Assembly: GCA_965249035.1 (NCBI GenBank)
Contig: CBDFKV010000007.1
Location: 682,001 to 746,000 of the forward strand
Direction: 5' to 3'
DNA from: CBDFKV01 sp965249035
GTDB lineage: Bacteria; Pseudomonadota; Gammaproteobacteria; Arenicellales; Poriferihabitantaceae
Length of the DNA: 64,000 bases
The first letter of the stretch is position 1. Each line of letters starts with the position of its first letter. This document shows, piece by piece, positions 25,299 to 34,561 of the stretch. The notes beneath the pieces are model-generated. The model was not told the DNA's origin. It did not search any database and saw nothing but the letters and a program-made list of their open reading frames with translations. The position numbers and the translations under genes are program-made.

Positions 25299-26678
25299 TC
25301 AAAGATCATATTTTCGGCGCTGCCAAGCGCGCGCCAAGTACGCCATCGCCAAACGAAATTCAGCATCATCGGTTGTTTTGCCGCTCACCAATATTCTTGC
25401 ATGTTGCCCCATCAATTTGGCAAAAGAGCTGAGACCGCCGTTCATCATCTGAAACACTGCGCCATTTTGCGCTTGATCACCTAATCGAAGTTTGATCGTG
25501 TCTGAAAACAGTTCTAGGCGCAGACATTCATAGCGATAAATCGCCAACCCGCCGCCGACCTTTTGGCCCAGCCAAGCTTTAAAGCTACTGGGCTTGAGTA
25601 GGCGTTTAGCAAAACCGAAGGCGCTTTTTAGTCGCTGACCAAGGCTCCAGCGAGTAAAGTCGCAGTGCCCAATCACGCTGTCACCGTACTGGTAGTAGTC
25701 ATATAGCGGCTCATCTACGTAAGCCAAGCGACCTTTCGCCAGTGCCACGAGTGCCAACCAGTGATCGTGAAAGGCATCACCAACTCGGGCTGGAAATGGT
25801 AACAAATCATCCAACAGTTCGCGCCTAAACAAGCTGGCTGCCCCAGTCACCGTATTGGCCAGGAATACCGTTGCTGCATCTTCATATTCATTATTGCGAC
25901 CATTCCAATAGGTGTTGGAATGTACCGTTCCATCCTCTCCAACGATACGCATATCACTGTAAGCAAGCATCGTATCAGCCTGCGTGAGCGCCGCCAGCAA
26001 GCTGGCTAATTTATCGGGATACCAGCAATCATCCTGATCAGATAAAGCAACAAATTCAGCGGCTTGGGGAATATAATTCAGGCTACGCTCAAAGTTATGG
26101 TAGAAGTGCACATTGGCGGTATGTCGATGTAATCTAATCCGCGTCGGGTCGATCCGAACCACTTGTTCGATATGTTGCCAATGCTCATCGTCAGAGCCAT
26201 CATCTGAAATAACCAGCATCCAATTATCATGGGTTTGCGCGATGATCGACTCGACTTGGCGCAGCAATGGCTCGGCTGGTGGATTGTAAGTTGCCATGCA
26301 AATGGCAATGAGTGGCAAGTCACCAGATAGTTGGATATTCGCTTCGGACTGATGCTGGCCCTCAATTAATTGCATCGTACCCACACATTGGCGCGCAGTT
26401 TGCCCACCGATATCACATTCAAGCACAAGGTCAACGCTGCGTCCTACCCAGGTTGGTAGCCAAGTAATGGTTAGAAAAAACTCACAGCTTGGCTCATCAC
26501 CCTTAGGGAAAAGTTCATAACGTTGTAGCGGTTGAGTATGATTAGAATCAACCACCACTGTTAGGCGCTTGATGGACGCTGCTGATGCTTCAACCTGTCC
26601 TCGTAACACTTGAATCTGCCCTTTGCCAATTGCTAGCTGTGCGGGCAAGGTGTCAGCGAGGCTAATCCTGTTAGCCAT
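25299..26678 (-). CDS. Family 2 glycosyltransferase with N-terminal extension
   Basis: 459 residues. The first ~140 residues form a beta-rich extension of unknown role. A GT2 domain follows: PLIAICMATYNPPAEPLLRQ, VISDDGSDDEHW and LSDQDDCWYPDKLASLL, where QDD is the metal/donor site of the rhamnosyl/glucosyltransferase subfamily. The start is set at the ATG of 26678, overlapping the end of wzt by 8 bases; the longer frame has a further-upstream start within wzt. The beta-rich extension resembles in position carbohydrate-binding modules but I do not recognise it. Confidence 0.85.
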   Translation of the reverse strand: MANRISLADTLPAQLAIGKGQIQVLRGQVEASAASIKRLTVVVDSNHTQPLQRYELFPKGDEPSCEFFLTITWLPTWVGRSVDLVLECDIGGQTARQCVGTMQLIEGQHQSEANIQLSGDLPLIAICMATYNPPAEPLLRQVESIIAQTHDNWMLVISDDGSDDEHWQHIEQVVRIDPTRIRLHRHTANVHFYHNFERSLNYIPQAAEFVALSDQDDCWYPDKLASLLAALTQADTMLAYSDMRIVGEDGTVHSNTYWNGRNNEYEDAATVFLANTVTGAASLFRRELLDDLLPFPARVGDAFHDHWLALVALAKGRLAYVDEPLYDYYQYGDSVIGHCDFTRWSLGQRLKSAFGFAKRLLKPSSFKAWLGQKVGGGLAIYRYECLRLELFSDTIKLRLGDQAQNGAVFQMMNGGLSSFAKLMGQHARILVSGKTTDDAEFRLAMAYLARAWQRRKYDL

Positions 26679-28020
26679 CAGCCAGGGGTAACTCGACATC
26701 GGTTTCCGAAATGCTTGCGTTTAAATCCGCGATACCAAAATCACGAACATCGCCATGCAGGGAGAACGAAAAAACATCGTAACGCCGATCGATCGCCAAA
26801 TTATCAACGCCTTCGTCATCAACGGCAACACCGAGTGAAACAAAGTACGTAGCCTGAATCAAATTCAAATCCAGCACAAACTCAATATCAACCAACTCTC
26901 CCGCTGTGCGCTTTCCGGTTGCAATTTCTCGATCGCGGGTGTTCGCACCGTAGACGGTAGTACCGTCTAAAGTTTTCAGCGTAATGCCGTAAATCAAATC
27001 ATCCAAGGCCTCTTCAAAGTAGACCCGCATAGTCACTTTAGCTATATCTCCCTGCATTACCACGACCGGGTCCTTCTCATCTCCGGACTGCAGCAAATAG
27101 TCAATAATCTTTGCCTGACCCGTTCCCCATCGGTACTCGGCTGAGTTAAAACTACGGCGCCCAGCCGCAGCATCCACCTCGGGATCAGTACTAAGCTCCG
27201 CAGCTTGTGTCACCCTACGAGTAGGACGGGCTTTATTGGTCGGTGTGTTTTTCGGTGTGGGTGCTTCACCCTCTTTTGAGCCAAACAACATGTCTAAATA
27301 ATCATACACCACTTCGCGTGGCTCACCGATCGATCGGATTTCTCCCTGATCAAGGAAAATCGCAGCATCACAATAAGAGCGGACCAACTCTACCGCATGG
27401 GTGACAAACAAAATGGTTTTACCCGCGCGCTTGAACGACTCAAACTCACGAAAACACTTACGCTGAAAGCGAATATCGCCCACTGCCAGGGCTTCATCGA
27501 CGATCAAGATATCCGGATCCATATGGATAGAAGTCGCAAATGCCAAGCGTACGTACATACCGCTGGAATAGGTTTTAACCGGATGGTTGATATGATCACC
27601 GATATTGGCAAAAGCGACGATATCTTCCATCTTATCCCGCACCCTGTCTTCTGGGATGCCCATGATCGCTGCATTCATGATCACGTTTTCACGGCCAGTA
27701 AACTCTGGATTAAAACCAGCACCCAACTCGAGTAGGGCTGCTATCCTACCGTTGACTTCAAGTGAGCCGGTGGTGGGTTGCAAAGTATCGCTGATAATCT
27801 CCAGCAGCGTAGACTTACCGGACCCATTACGGCCAATAATCCCAACGGTTTTGCCCTTGGGAATCTCAAAGCTAACCTCTTTTAGTGCCCAAAAAGGCTG
27901 GTATCGCTTAGCTTCACCCGGCAATACCAAATCCATCACCCGTTGAATGGGCTTGTCATACAGCTGATAACATTTGCCAATACCGGTCGCTTTGATCGCA
28001 ATAGCGCTATCAGAGCACAT
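26671..28020 (-). CDS. wzt: O-polysaccharide ABC exporter ATPase Wzt with C-terminal recognition domain
   Basis: 449-residue ATPase of an ABC-type polysaccharide exporter. The N-terminal ~245 residues hold Walker A GRNGSGKSTLL, the signature TYSSGMYVRLAFA and Walker B ILIVDEALAVGD, all characteristic of the Wzt/TagH group. A linker rich in Thr/Pro/Lys (about 250-275) leads to a beta-sandwich Wzt_C domain (about 300-449), which in other systems binds the modified non-reducing end of the finished chain. The start is the ATG at 28020, overlapping wzm by 11 bases. Confidence 0.93.
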   Translation of the reverse strand: MCSDSAIAIKATGIGKCYQLYDKPIQRVMDLVLPGEAKRYQPFWALKEVSFEIPKGKTVGIIGRNGSGKSTLLEIISDTLQPTTGSLEVNGRIAALLELGAGFNPEFTGRENVIMNAAIMGIPEDRVRDKMEDIVAFANIGDHINHPVKTYSSGMYVRLAFATSIHMDPDILIVDEALAVGDIRFQRKCFREFESFKRAGKTILFVTHAVELVRSYCDAAIFLDQGEIRSIGEPREVVYDYLDMLFGSKEGEAPTPKNTPTNKARPTRRVTQAAELSTDPEVDAAAGRRSFNSAEYRWGTGQAKIIDYLLQSGDEKDPVVVMQGDIAKVTMRVYFEEALDDLIYGITLKTLDGTTVYGANTRDREIATGKRTAGELVDIEFVLDLNLIQATYFVSLGVAVDDEGVDNLAIDRRYDVFSFSLHGDVRDFGIADLNASISETDVELPLADG

Positions 28021-28831
28021 CAGCAAACCCAGAGCGTAAGCGCTGAAACCAGATCAAACCTAACCAGGCAATGGCCCAGGCAATCAGCGTGTAAATCAGT
28101 AACGGCAACCACTCGGGATTGAGGCCATAAATAACCACACGCCGAACCTGATCGACTATCAAGCTGATTGGATTAAGATAGATTAACGATTGCCACATAC
28201 TGGGCAAGCGCTCGACTGGATAAAATACGGGGCTAACAAATAAGAGTATGGTCGCCAAGATGCCAACCAGCTGACCAATGTCACGCAAATAAACGGTAGT
28301 CGATGATAATAGCCAAGCCACGCCTAGCGCCATCAATAACATAGGGAAGAGAACCACCGGCAACCAAACTATCGTCCAGTGAATCGGTGTGCCCGAAACC
28401 AGCATAAAAATCAGCAAAACAACCATACTGATGACGGCTTGAAAGGAGGTCGTTAATACCGTCGACCACGCCAAAATGTGTAAAGGAAATACGACTTTTT
28501 TGACGTAGTTAGCATTATTAATGATCGAACTCGCTGCCACCACCATTGGTTCGGCAAACAGGGCATGAACAATCATCCCGGAGAACAAGATCACCCCAAA
28601 GTTGGCATCGGCGGCCTGCGGGTGATCCCACTTCGCTTTGAACACCACCGAGAATACAAAAGTGTATACCGCCAGCATCAGTAACGGTGTCAACAACGAC
28701 CATGCTGCGCCCAAAACTGAACCCCGATAGCGGGCTAAGACCCCACGACGCGTCAATTGTTTAAGCAAGTGGCGATGCTTTAATGGCGGGTCGAAAACAT
28801 CCAGCGGCAGCGGTGACCCGTTCGTTCGCAT
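28010..28831 (-). CDS. wzm: O-polysaccharide ABC exporter permease Wzm
   Basis: 273-residue ABC-2 type inner-membrane permease with six predicted helices. The N-terminal KQLTRRGVLARYRGSVLGAAWSLLTPLLMLAVYTFVF and PIVFYPV-like VSPVFYPVERLP motif are typical of Wzm/KpsM/TagG proteins. With Wzt it would carry the completed polysaccharide, linked to undecaprenyl diphosphate, to the periplasm. It begins 21 bases after the end of rfbA. Confidence 0.92.
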   Translation of the reverse strand: MRTNGSPLPLDVFDPPLKHRHLLKQLTRRGVLARYRGSVLGAAWSLLTPLLMLAVYTFVFSVVFKAKWDHPQAADANFGVILFSGMIVHALFAEPMVVAASSIINNANYVKKVVFPLHILAWSTVLTTSFQAVISMVVLLIFMLVSGTPIHWTIVWLPVVLFPMLLMALGVAWLLSSTTVYLRDIGQLVGILATILLFVSPVFYPVERLPSMWQSLIYLNPISLIVDQVRRVVIYGLNPEWLPLLIYTLIAWAIAWLGLIWFQRLRSGFADVL

Positions 28832-28852
28832 TAAATATTCATCGGGCTAAAA

Positions 28853-29722
28853 TCAGCCTTCCTCTAAAATGCGAAGCAAATACTGCCCGTAATCATTCTT
28901 TTTGAGCGGTTCGGCTAACTCACGGACTTTCTCATCATCAATGTAACCCATTCGCCAAGCAATCTCTTCTGGGCAGCTAACTTTAAGCCCCTGGCGCTTT
29001 TCGATGGTGGCGATAAAATTAGACGCGTCCAGCAGCGAATCATGCGTACCTGTATCTAACCACGCGGTGCCACGCCCCATCCGCTCGACGGTCAGTAAGC
29101 CGTCATCCAAATAAGTGCGGTTTAAGTCAGTGATTTCATACTCACCACGAACCGAAGGCTTTAGCATTTTCGCGCGCTCCGAGACCGTTTCATCGTAAAA
29201 ATACAAGCCAGTCACCGCATAGCGAGACTTGGGGACTTCAGGTTTTTCTTCCAAATCATAAGCCTGATCATTTTCATCAAAGGCAACCACACCATAACGT
29301 TCAGGGTCGGTGACTGGATAAGCGAACACTCGCGCGCCTTTTTTCAATTCACCCGCGTGGGTCAAGCTTTGCGTCAACCGATCGCCATAAAAAATATTAT
29401 CGCCCAATACCAAAGCACTTTTCTGACCGCCAATAAACTCAGAGCCAATAACGAAAGCCTGCGCCAAACCATCAGGAGAGGGTTGTATCGCATAAGATAA
29501 ATTCAAGCCCCATTGTGAGCCATCGCCCAACAACTGCTGAAATCGCGGCGTATCTTGCGGCGTGGAAATTACCAAAATGTCACGAATCCCTGCCAGCATC
29601 AGCGTTGACAAAGGATAATAAATCATCGGTTTGTCGTATACCGGAATCAACTGCTTGGAGACTGAATTAGTGATCGGATATAAGCGTGAGCCAGAGCCTC
29701 CTGCCAAAATAATGCCGCGCAT
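28853..29722 (-). CDS. rfbA: Glucose-1-phosphate thymidylyltransferase RfbA (RmlA)
   Basis: 289 residues. Makes dTDP-glucose from glucose-1-phosphate and dTTP. The nucleotidyltransferase motif GGSGSRLYPITNSVSKQL is at the N-terminus, followed by PVYDKPMIYYPLSTLMLAGI, LGDNIFYGD for metal binding and TAWLDTGTHDSL near the C-terminus. Its start overlaps the rfbB stop by one base. Confidence 0.96.
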   Translation of the reverse strand: MRGIILAGGSGSRLYPITNSVSKQLIPVYDKPMIYYPLSTLMLAGIRDILVISTPQDTPRFQQLLGDGSQWGLNLSYAIQPSPDGLAQAFVIGSEFIGGQKSALVLGDNIFYGDRLTQSLTHAGELKKGARVFAYPVTDPERYGVVAFDENDQAYDLEEKPEVPKSRYAVTGLYFYDETVSERAKMLKPSVRGEYEITDLNRTYLDDGLLTVERMGRGTAWLDTGTHDSLLDASNFIATIEKRQGLKVSCPEEIAWRMGYIDDEKVRELAEPLKKNDYGQYLLRILEEG

Positions 29723-30807
29723 TAGCTTTTCTCCTGAGTAGACTGAGACTGGCCTGTACCTAAACGTGAGCCATCATAAGCGTCTTCTTTAACCAACTCG
29801 ACCCAACGATCATTCTCTAAATACCAACGCACGGTCTTTTCCATGCCGGAACGAAAGGTTTCCTGTGGCTCCCAATTGAGCTCTTTCTTAATACGGCTTG
29901 CGTCAATAGCATATCGGAAGTCATGCCCTGGGCGATCGCTCACAAATTCAATCAATGATTCATAGGGTTGGCCATTTTTAGCAGGCTGTAATTGGTCCAT
30001 GATTTGACAAACCGTGCTCACCACTTCAAGGTTGCTTCGCTCTTCGTTGCCACCGACATTATAGCTGCGACCCACTTCACCTTCGTTCATGATCCGCACC
30101 AACGCTTGTGCATGATCATCAACATACAACCAATCTCGAACGTTATCACCCTTGCCATAAACTGGAATTGCCTCACCGGCTCTAGCCTTGGCGATAATCA
30201 CCGGGATCAACTTTTCAGGGTACTGATACGGCCCATAGTTATTGGAGCAATTGGATAATACCACCGGCAACTTGAAAGTCTCGTGCCAAGCTCGCACCAA
30301 GTGATCACTGGCTGCTTTACTGGCCGAATAGGGCGAGCTGGGCTGGTACGGTGATTCCTCAGTAAACAAGCCCTTTGCGCCCAAACTGCCAAAAACTTCG
30401 TCGGTCGAAATCTGATGAAAGCGAAAGCGCTGTTGCTCGCTCTTAGAGAGCTCGTTATAGTAAGCACGCGCGACTTCTAACAAATTATAGGTGCCACCAA
30501 TATTGGTATCGATAAATGCTTTCGGACCATCGATTGAGCGATCAACGTGTGATTCCGCAGCCAAATTCATGATCGCACGCGGCTGGAATCGCGCAAACAG
30601 CGCCTCCATTGCGTCACGATCACGGATATCAGCACACTCGAAAGTATAACGAGGATGGTCGACCTGCTCTGCGATGGTGGCTTCATTGCCTGCATAAGTC
30701 AGGCAATCAATATTCACTACATCACAATCGTGATCATCCAATAAGTGGCGCGCCACCGCAGAGCCAATAAAGCCGGCAGCGCCGGTGACGAAAACTACGT
30801 TATTCAT
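29722..30807 (-). CDS. rfbB: dTDP-glucose 4,6-dehydratase RfbB (RmlB)
   Basis: 361-residue extended SDR that converts dTDP-glucose to dTDP-4-keto-6-deoxyglucose. It has the NAD motif TGAAGFIGSAV, AAESHVDRSIDGP, the active-site STDEVFGSLG, and YSASKAASDHLVRAW with the catalytic Tyr and Lys. The order rfbB-rfbA without rfbC or rfbD means the pathway is incomplete in this window. Starts 3 bases after hldD ends. Confidence 0.96.
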   Translation of the reverse strand: MNNVVFVTGAAGFIGSAVARHLLDDHDCDVVNIDCLTYAGNEATIAEQVDHPRYTFECADIRDRDAMEALFARFQPRAIMNLAAESHVDRSIDGPKAFIDTNIGGTYNLLEVARAYYNELSKSEQQRFRFHQISTDEVFGSLGAKGLFTEESPYQPSSPYSASKAASDHLVRAWHETFKLPVVLSNCSNNYGPYQYPEKLIPVIIAKARAGEAIPVYGKGDNVRDWLYVDDHAQALVRIMNEGEVGRSYNVGGNEERSNLEVVSTVCQIMDQLQPAKNGQPYESLIEFVSDRPGHDFRYAIDASRIKKELNWEPQETFRSGMEKTVRWYLENDRWVELVKEDAYDGSRLGTGQSQSTQEKS

Positions 30808-30810
30808 GTT

Positions 30811-31830
30811 TTAAGTCGTTGTATTTTTGATGGTTTTATCTGACTTCTGCCACAAGGCATCGACGTAACGGCCGACACCCGAATCAACATCATAGAAGGC
30901 TTGATTATAACCCGTCGAACGTAAGGCCGAAATATCTGCCTCGGTATAGCTTTGGTATTTGCCTTGCAACGCTTCCGGCATCGGAATATAGCTTATCAGC
31001 CCCTGTGCCTGCGCCTGTTCCATGTCGATCGGCGGGTGATCCGTTTTCGCTCGCAGGCGATTCACCACTGCAAGCGCGACATCGTTGAAGCTATGCGCGG
31101 TTCCAGTGCCCACATTTAAAAAAGTGCCGGTCACTTCTGGATGCTCAAGTAAGAACAAGTTGACCTTAACCACATCTTCAACAGAAATAAAATCACGGAG
31201 TTGGCCACCATTGGCGTAGCCGGCAGTTCCTTCAAATAGCTTGACGCTGCCATTTTCAAGGTACTGATTGAAAAAGTGATAGGCAACGGACGCCATCCGG
31301 CCTTTATGCTGTTCTCGATCACCGTAGACATTGAAGTAACGTAGACCCACTGCCTGAAACCCCTGGGGCGGATGCTGGCGAACGTGGTGATCAAACGCCC
31401 ACTTGGAAAACGCATAAGTGTTCAGTGGATGTTCGTTATCCGCGTGCTCAACAAACGTCGCCCCGCCACCGTAGACCGAGGCGGAAGACGCGTACAGAAA
31501 CTGCACACCGTGACGGCCACAGTACTGATACAAAGACTTGGTATACGCATAGTTATTCTCCATCACATAGCGACCATCGCTCGCCATCGTATCGGAGCAC
31601 GCGCCCTCATGAAAAATAGCTGTAATGGATTCAGGTAACGTGTTGTTTTCAGCACCCACCAGAAATTCATGCTTATCCATATAGTCAGCAAATCGGCAAT
31701 CAGCCAAATTAACGATTTTCTCAGCCCGGCTAAGGTCGTCGACGACCAAGATATCTGTGCGGCCAACGTTATTTAAGCCCTTGACGATATTAGCGCCGAT
31801 AAATCCAGCAGCACCGGTCACTACGATCAT
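30811..31830 (-). CDS. hldD: ADP-L-glycero-D-manno-heptose 6-epimerase HldD (RfaD)
   Basis: 339-residue SDR enzyme of the inner-core heptose pathway. MIVVTGAAGFIGANIVKGLN gives the NADP-binding motif, YMDKHEFL and IFHEGACSDT are HldD-specific, and the catalytic YAFSKWAFDHHV is intact. Length slightly above E. coli HldD (310). It lies 15 bases downstream of the kinase gene for the same pathway. Confidence 0.94.
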   Translation of the reverse strand: MIVVTGAAGFIGANIVKGLNNVGRTDILVVDDLSRAEKIVNLADCRFADYMDKHEFLVGAENNTLPESITAIFHEGACSDTMASDGRYVMENNYAYTKSLYQYCGRHGVQFLYASSASVYGGGATFVEHADNEHPLNTYAFSKWAFDHHVRQHPPQGFQAVGLRYFNVYGDREQHKGRMASVAYHFFNQYLENGSVKLFEGTAGYANGGQLRDFISVEDVVKVNLFLLEHPEVTGTFLNVGTGTAHSFNDVALAVVNRLRAKTDHPPIDMEQAQAQGLISYIPMPEALQGKYQSYTEADISALRSTGYNQAFYDVDSGVGRYVDALWQKSDKTIKNTTT

Positions 31831-31845
31831 GATTTATAGTCCTCG

Positions 31846-32820
31846 TTATCCACGTTGGAAGCTCGCCAACAAGTCATCGCGATCAGCGGTCGCAGTGCCC
31901 AGTTTTGCCACCACAACACCAGCCGCGTGGTTCGCCAAGGCCATTGCGATGGCGTCATCGTGACCACTGGCTAGAGCCAAAGAAATCATCGATATTACCG
32001 TATCCCCAGCGCCGGTCACATCATAGACCTCACGAGATCGTACCGCTTGGTGAATCGGCGCCTGCCCAGGCCTGCATAGCAACATACCCTGCTCACTCAA
32101 GGTCACCAAACACGCTGAAATATTCAGCTCACTCATCAGGCGTTCTGCGCGTTCGGCTATTTCTGCAAACAAGGCTTGGCCTTCAGATGCCTCAAGCTCA
32201 CCAACCACGTCAGTAAATTCTTTTAAATTTGGAGTGATCAGGCTGGCGCCCTGATACATAGAATAGTCTCGCCCTTTGGGGTCGATATAGACCGGCCGCG
32301 CAGCCGCTATCGCCAGCTCAATCATTGTCCGCACGTGCTTAAGGCCACCCTTACCATAATCGGATAAAACCACTGCGTTACAACTATCCAGTTGTTTTCG
32401 AAAGGTTCCCAGACAATCAGCCAAACATTCATGGTCAGGAGAGTCTTCGAAATCCGCGCGTACCAATTGCTGGTTCCGTGCGATCAATCGTAGCTTGACC
32501 GTGGTGCGAATGGTTTTGTCCGTATGAATCGCCGATTCAATCCCAGATTCATCGACCAATTCGCCAATACGGCGCCCGGCGTCATCCCCGCCGACCACCG
32601 TCAGCAACACCGAGTGTCCACCCATAGAGGTGATATTTTTGGCAACGTTCGCCGCCCCACCAATGCGTTCTTCTTCGGTTTCAACTACCAGCACAGGTAC
32701 CGGTGCTTCAGGTGAAATCCGGTCTACGCCACCCAACCAATAGCGATCCAGCATCGAATCGCCTACGACCAAAATGCGCGTATCAGCACACTGATCGAGT
32801 GTGCTAGCGTCCAATTCCAT
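31846..32820 (-). CDS. D-glycero-beta-D-manno-heptose-7-phosphate kinase (HldE N-terminal domain only, RfaE1)
   Basis: 325-residue PfkB-type sugar kinase. Recognisable pieces are VVGDSMLDRYWLGGVDRISPEAPVPVL, ERIGGAANVAKNI, and the catalytic GAGDTVISMISLALA with the Asp base. E. coli HldE is a 477-residue bifunctional protein; here the nucleotidyltransferase half is absent, so a separate HldC-like enzyme must exist elsewhere. The longest frame begins with TTG at 32877; the ATG at 32820 is preferred although it overlaps ugd by 17 bases and has no strong ribosome site. Confidence 0.9.
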   Translation of the reverse strand: MELDASTLDQCADTRILVVGDSMLDRYWLGGVDRISPEAPVPVLVVETEEERIGGAANVAKNITSMGGHSVLLTVVGGDDAGRRIGELVDESGIESAIHTDKTIRTTVKLRLIARNQQLVRADFEDSPDHECLADCLGTFRKQLDSCNAVVLSDYGKGGLKHVRTMIELAIAAARPVYIDPKGRDYSMYQGASLITPNLKEFTDVVGELEASEGQALFAEIAERAERLMSELNISACLVTLSEQGMLLCRPGQAPIHQAVRSREVYDVTGAGDTVISMISLALASGHDDAIAMALANHAAGVVVAKLGTATADRDDLLASFQRG

Positions 32821-34141
32821 GATAGGTAAAGCCGGCGGCTTGGAGAGTTTCTGGGTCAAAAATGTTTCTGCCGTCAATCACCAGGTGATTTCGCATCCGC
32901 CCCTTAATTTGATCGAAATCAGGCGCTCGAAAAACTTTCCATTCAGTCACGACAATCAGTGCATCTGCCCCCTCTAAAACAGCGTACGGGTCGGTATGAT
33001 TAATCTCAAGCCCCGCTCGCCCCTTATAAATACGTTCCGCTTCTTGATACGCGACAGGATCGTACGCCCGCACTTTGCCACCACGTTGCAATATGGCATC
33101 AATCACGACACGGCTGGTTGCTTCCCGCATATCATCGGTATTGGGTTTAAACGCCAAGCCCCAAATAGCAATTGTTTTTCCTGTCAGGTCCTCACCCAGC
33201 TCGCTAACCAGCTTGTTGACTGGCACCATTTTCTGGTCGTTATTCACGCCTTCTACTGCTGCCAACATCCGGGAGTCGTAGCCCACTTGACTGGCTGTGC
33301 GATGCAATGCTTGCACATCTTTAGGAAAACAGGAGCCGCCATAGCCACAACCCGCATAGATAAAGTGATAACCAATGCGCGGATCGGAACCGATCCCACG
33401 GCGCACCGCCTCAATATCAGCACCTAATAACTCGGCCAGATTTGCCATTTCATTCATGAAGGAAATCTTGGTCGCTAACATTGCGTTAGCCGTGTATTTA
33501 GTCAGTTCTGCAGAAGGAATATCCATCGCGATCACACGATCGTGATTGCGATTAAAAGGCGCGTACACTTCTCGCAGGGCATTTAGGGCACGTGGGTCAT
33601 CCGTACCAACAACAATCCGATCAGGCTTCAAAAAGTCCTCGACCGCAGCACCTTCTTTCAAAAACTCGGGATTAGACGCGACGCTAAATTCAATCGCTTG
33701 CTCACCTTCAGCCCGACCGCGCTGCTGCAGCGTTTCAGCCAGCGCTTGACGCACTTTCTCAGAGGTCCCTACCGGTACGGTCGATTTGGTTACAACGACC
33801 TTATATGCTTGCATATGCTCGCCGATAGAGCGTGCAACCTGCAAAACATATTGCAAATCTGCCGACCCATCTTCATCGGGTGGGGTGCCTACAGCAATAA
33901 ATATGACATCGGCAAATTCGACACCCTGCTTGATATCGGTCGAAAAGAACAAACGCTCTGCTCGGCTATTCTCAACCACCAAGGATTCTAGCCCCGGTTC
34001 GAAAATAGGGATTTTCCCATTTTTCAGCGCCTCGACTTTTTTAGCGTCATTATCAATACAACAAACGTGATTACCCACCTCAGCTAAACACGTACCCGTG
34101 ACTAAGCCTACGTAGCCGGTACCAACAACGGTTATATTCAT
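32804..34141 (-). CDS. ugd: UDP-glucose 6-dehydrogenase Ugd
   Basis: 445 residues. Oxidises UDP-glucose to UDP-glucuronate with NAD. N-terminal NAD motif VVGTGYVGLVTGTCLAEVGN, KSTVPVGTSE, NPEFLKEGAAVEDFLKPDRIVVG, and the catalytic Cys in GCGYGGSCFPKDV are all present. It starts the polysaccharide gene set downstream of lapA, after a 106-base gap that may carry its own promoter. UDP-glucuronate may feed an acidic sugar of the surface polymer or core. Confidence 0.95.
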   Translation of the reverse strand: MNITVVGTGYVGLVTGTCLAEVGNHVCCIDNDAKKVEALKNGKIPIFEPGLESLVVENSRAERLFFSTDIKQGVEFADVIFIAVGTPPDEDGSADLQYVLQVARSIGEHMQAYKVVVTKSTVPVGTSEKVRQALAETLQQRGRAEGEQAIEFSVASNPEFLKEGAAVEDFLKPDRIVVGTDDPRALNALREVYAPFNRNHDRVIAMDIPSAELTKYTANAMLATKISFMNEMANLAELLGADIEAVRRGIGSDPRIGYHFIYAGCGYGGSCFPKDVQALHRTASQVGYDSRMLAAVEGVNNDQKMVPVNKLVSELGEDLTGKTIAIWGLAFKPNTDDMREATSRVVIDAILQRGGKVRAYDPVAYQEAERIYKGRAGLEINHTDPYAVLEGADALIVVTEWKVFRAPDFDQIKGRMRNHLVIDGRNIFDPETLQAAGFTYHGIGR

Positions 34142-34247
34142 AAATCTAATAGGTAGATAATTGCGCGCGATGCCCGCTCGGCATACCTGTTACAGCACAC
34201 CAACAGCCTCAACGTACCGAACAGCACATTAAGCTTTAGCTTGAAAT

Positions 34248-34511
34248 TTAATTCTGACTGGCTTCTGCCCGCTTAAGCTTGCGATTACTATTGTACAAAC
34301 GTCCACGCAATCGAAGCGATGCCAGGATAGCGAATAAAATCGCAAATACTGCTCCCAAACAAAATGCGATGACCAATAGCGCGGACAAGGGCCCTGTCCA
34401 AGATAGCAAATTGTAGTATTGAACCGTTACTTCTGCCTTGTTTTGCAGCACAAACGTCATCGCAAACAATGCTACCGCTGCAATCAGTACGACGTAAAAA
34501 AGCTTTTTCAT
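34248..34511 (-). CDS. lapA: Lipopolysaccharide assembly protein LapA (DUF1049)
   Basis: 87-residue inner-membrane protein with two predicted helices (about 3-23 and 40-66) and a basic C-terminal tail (RLRGRLYNSNRKLKRAEAS). In E. coli LapA works with LapB to control LpxC turnover and LPS assembly. The usual neighbour lapB is not found next to it here. It follows ihfB by 50 bases. Confidence 0.9.
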   Translation of the reverse strand: MKKLFYVVLIAAVALFAMTFVLQNKAEVTVQYYNLLSWTGPLSALLVIAFCLGAVFAILFAILASLRLRGRLYNSNRKLKRAEASQN

Positions 34512-34561
34512 GAGTGACTCCCTGAGATCAGAAGGGGCCTATTATAGCAAGGCGCCATCTA

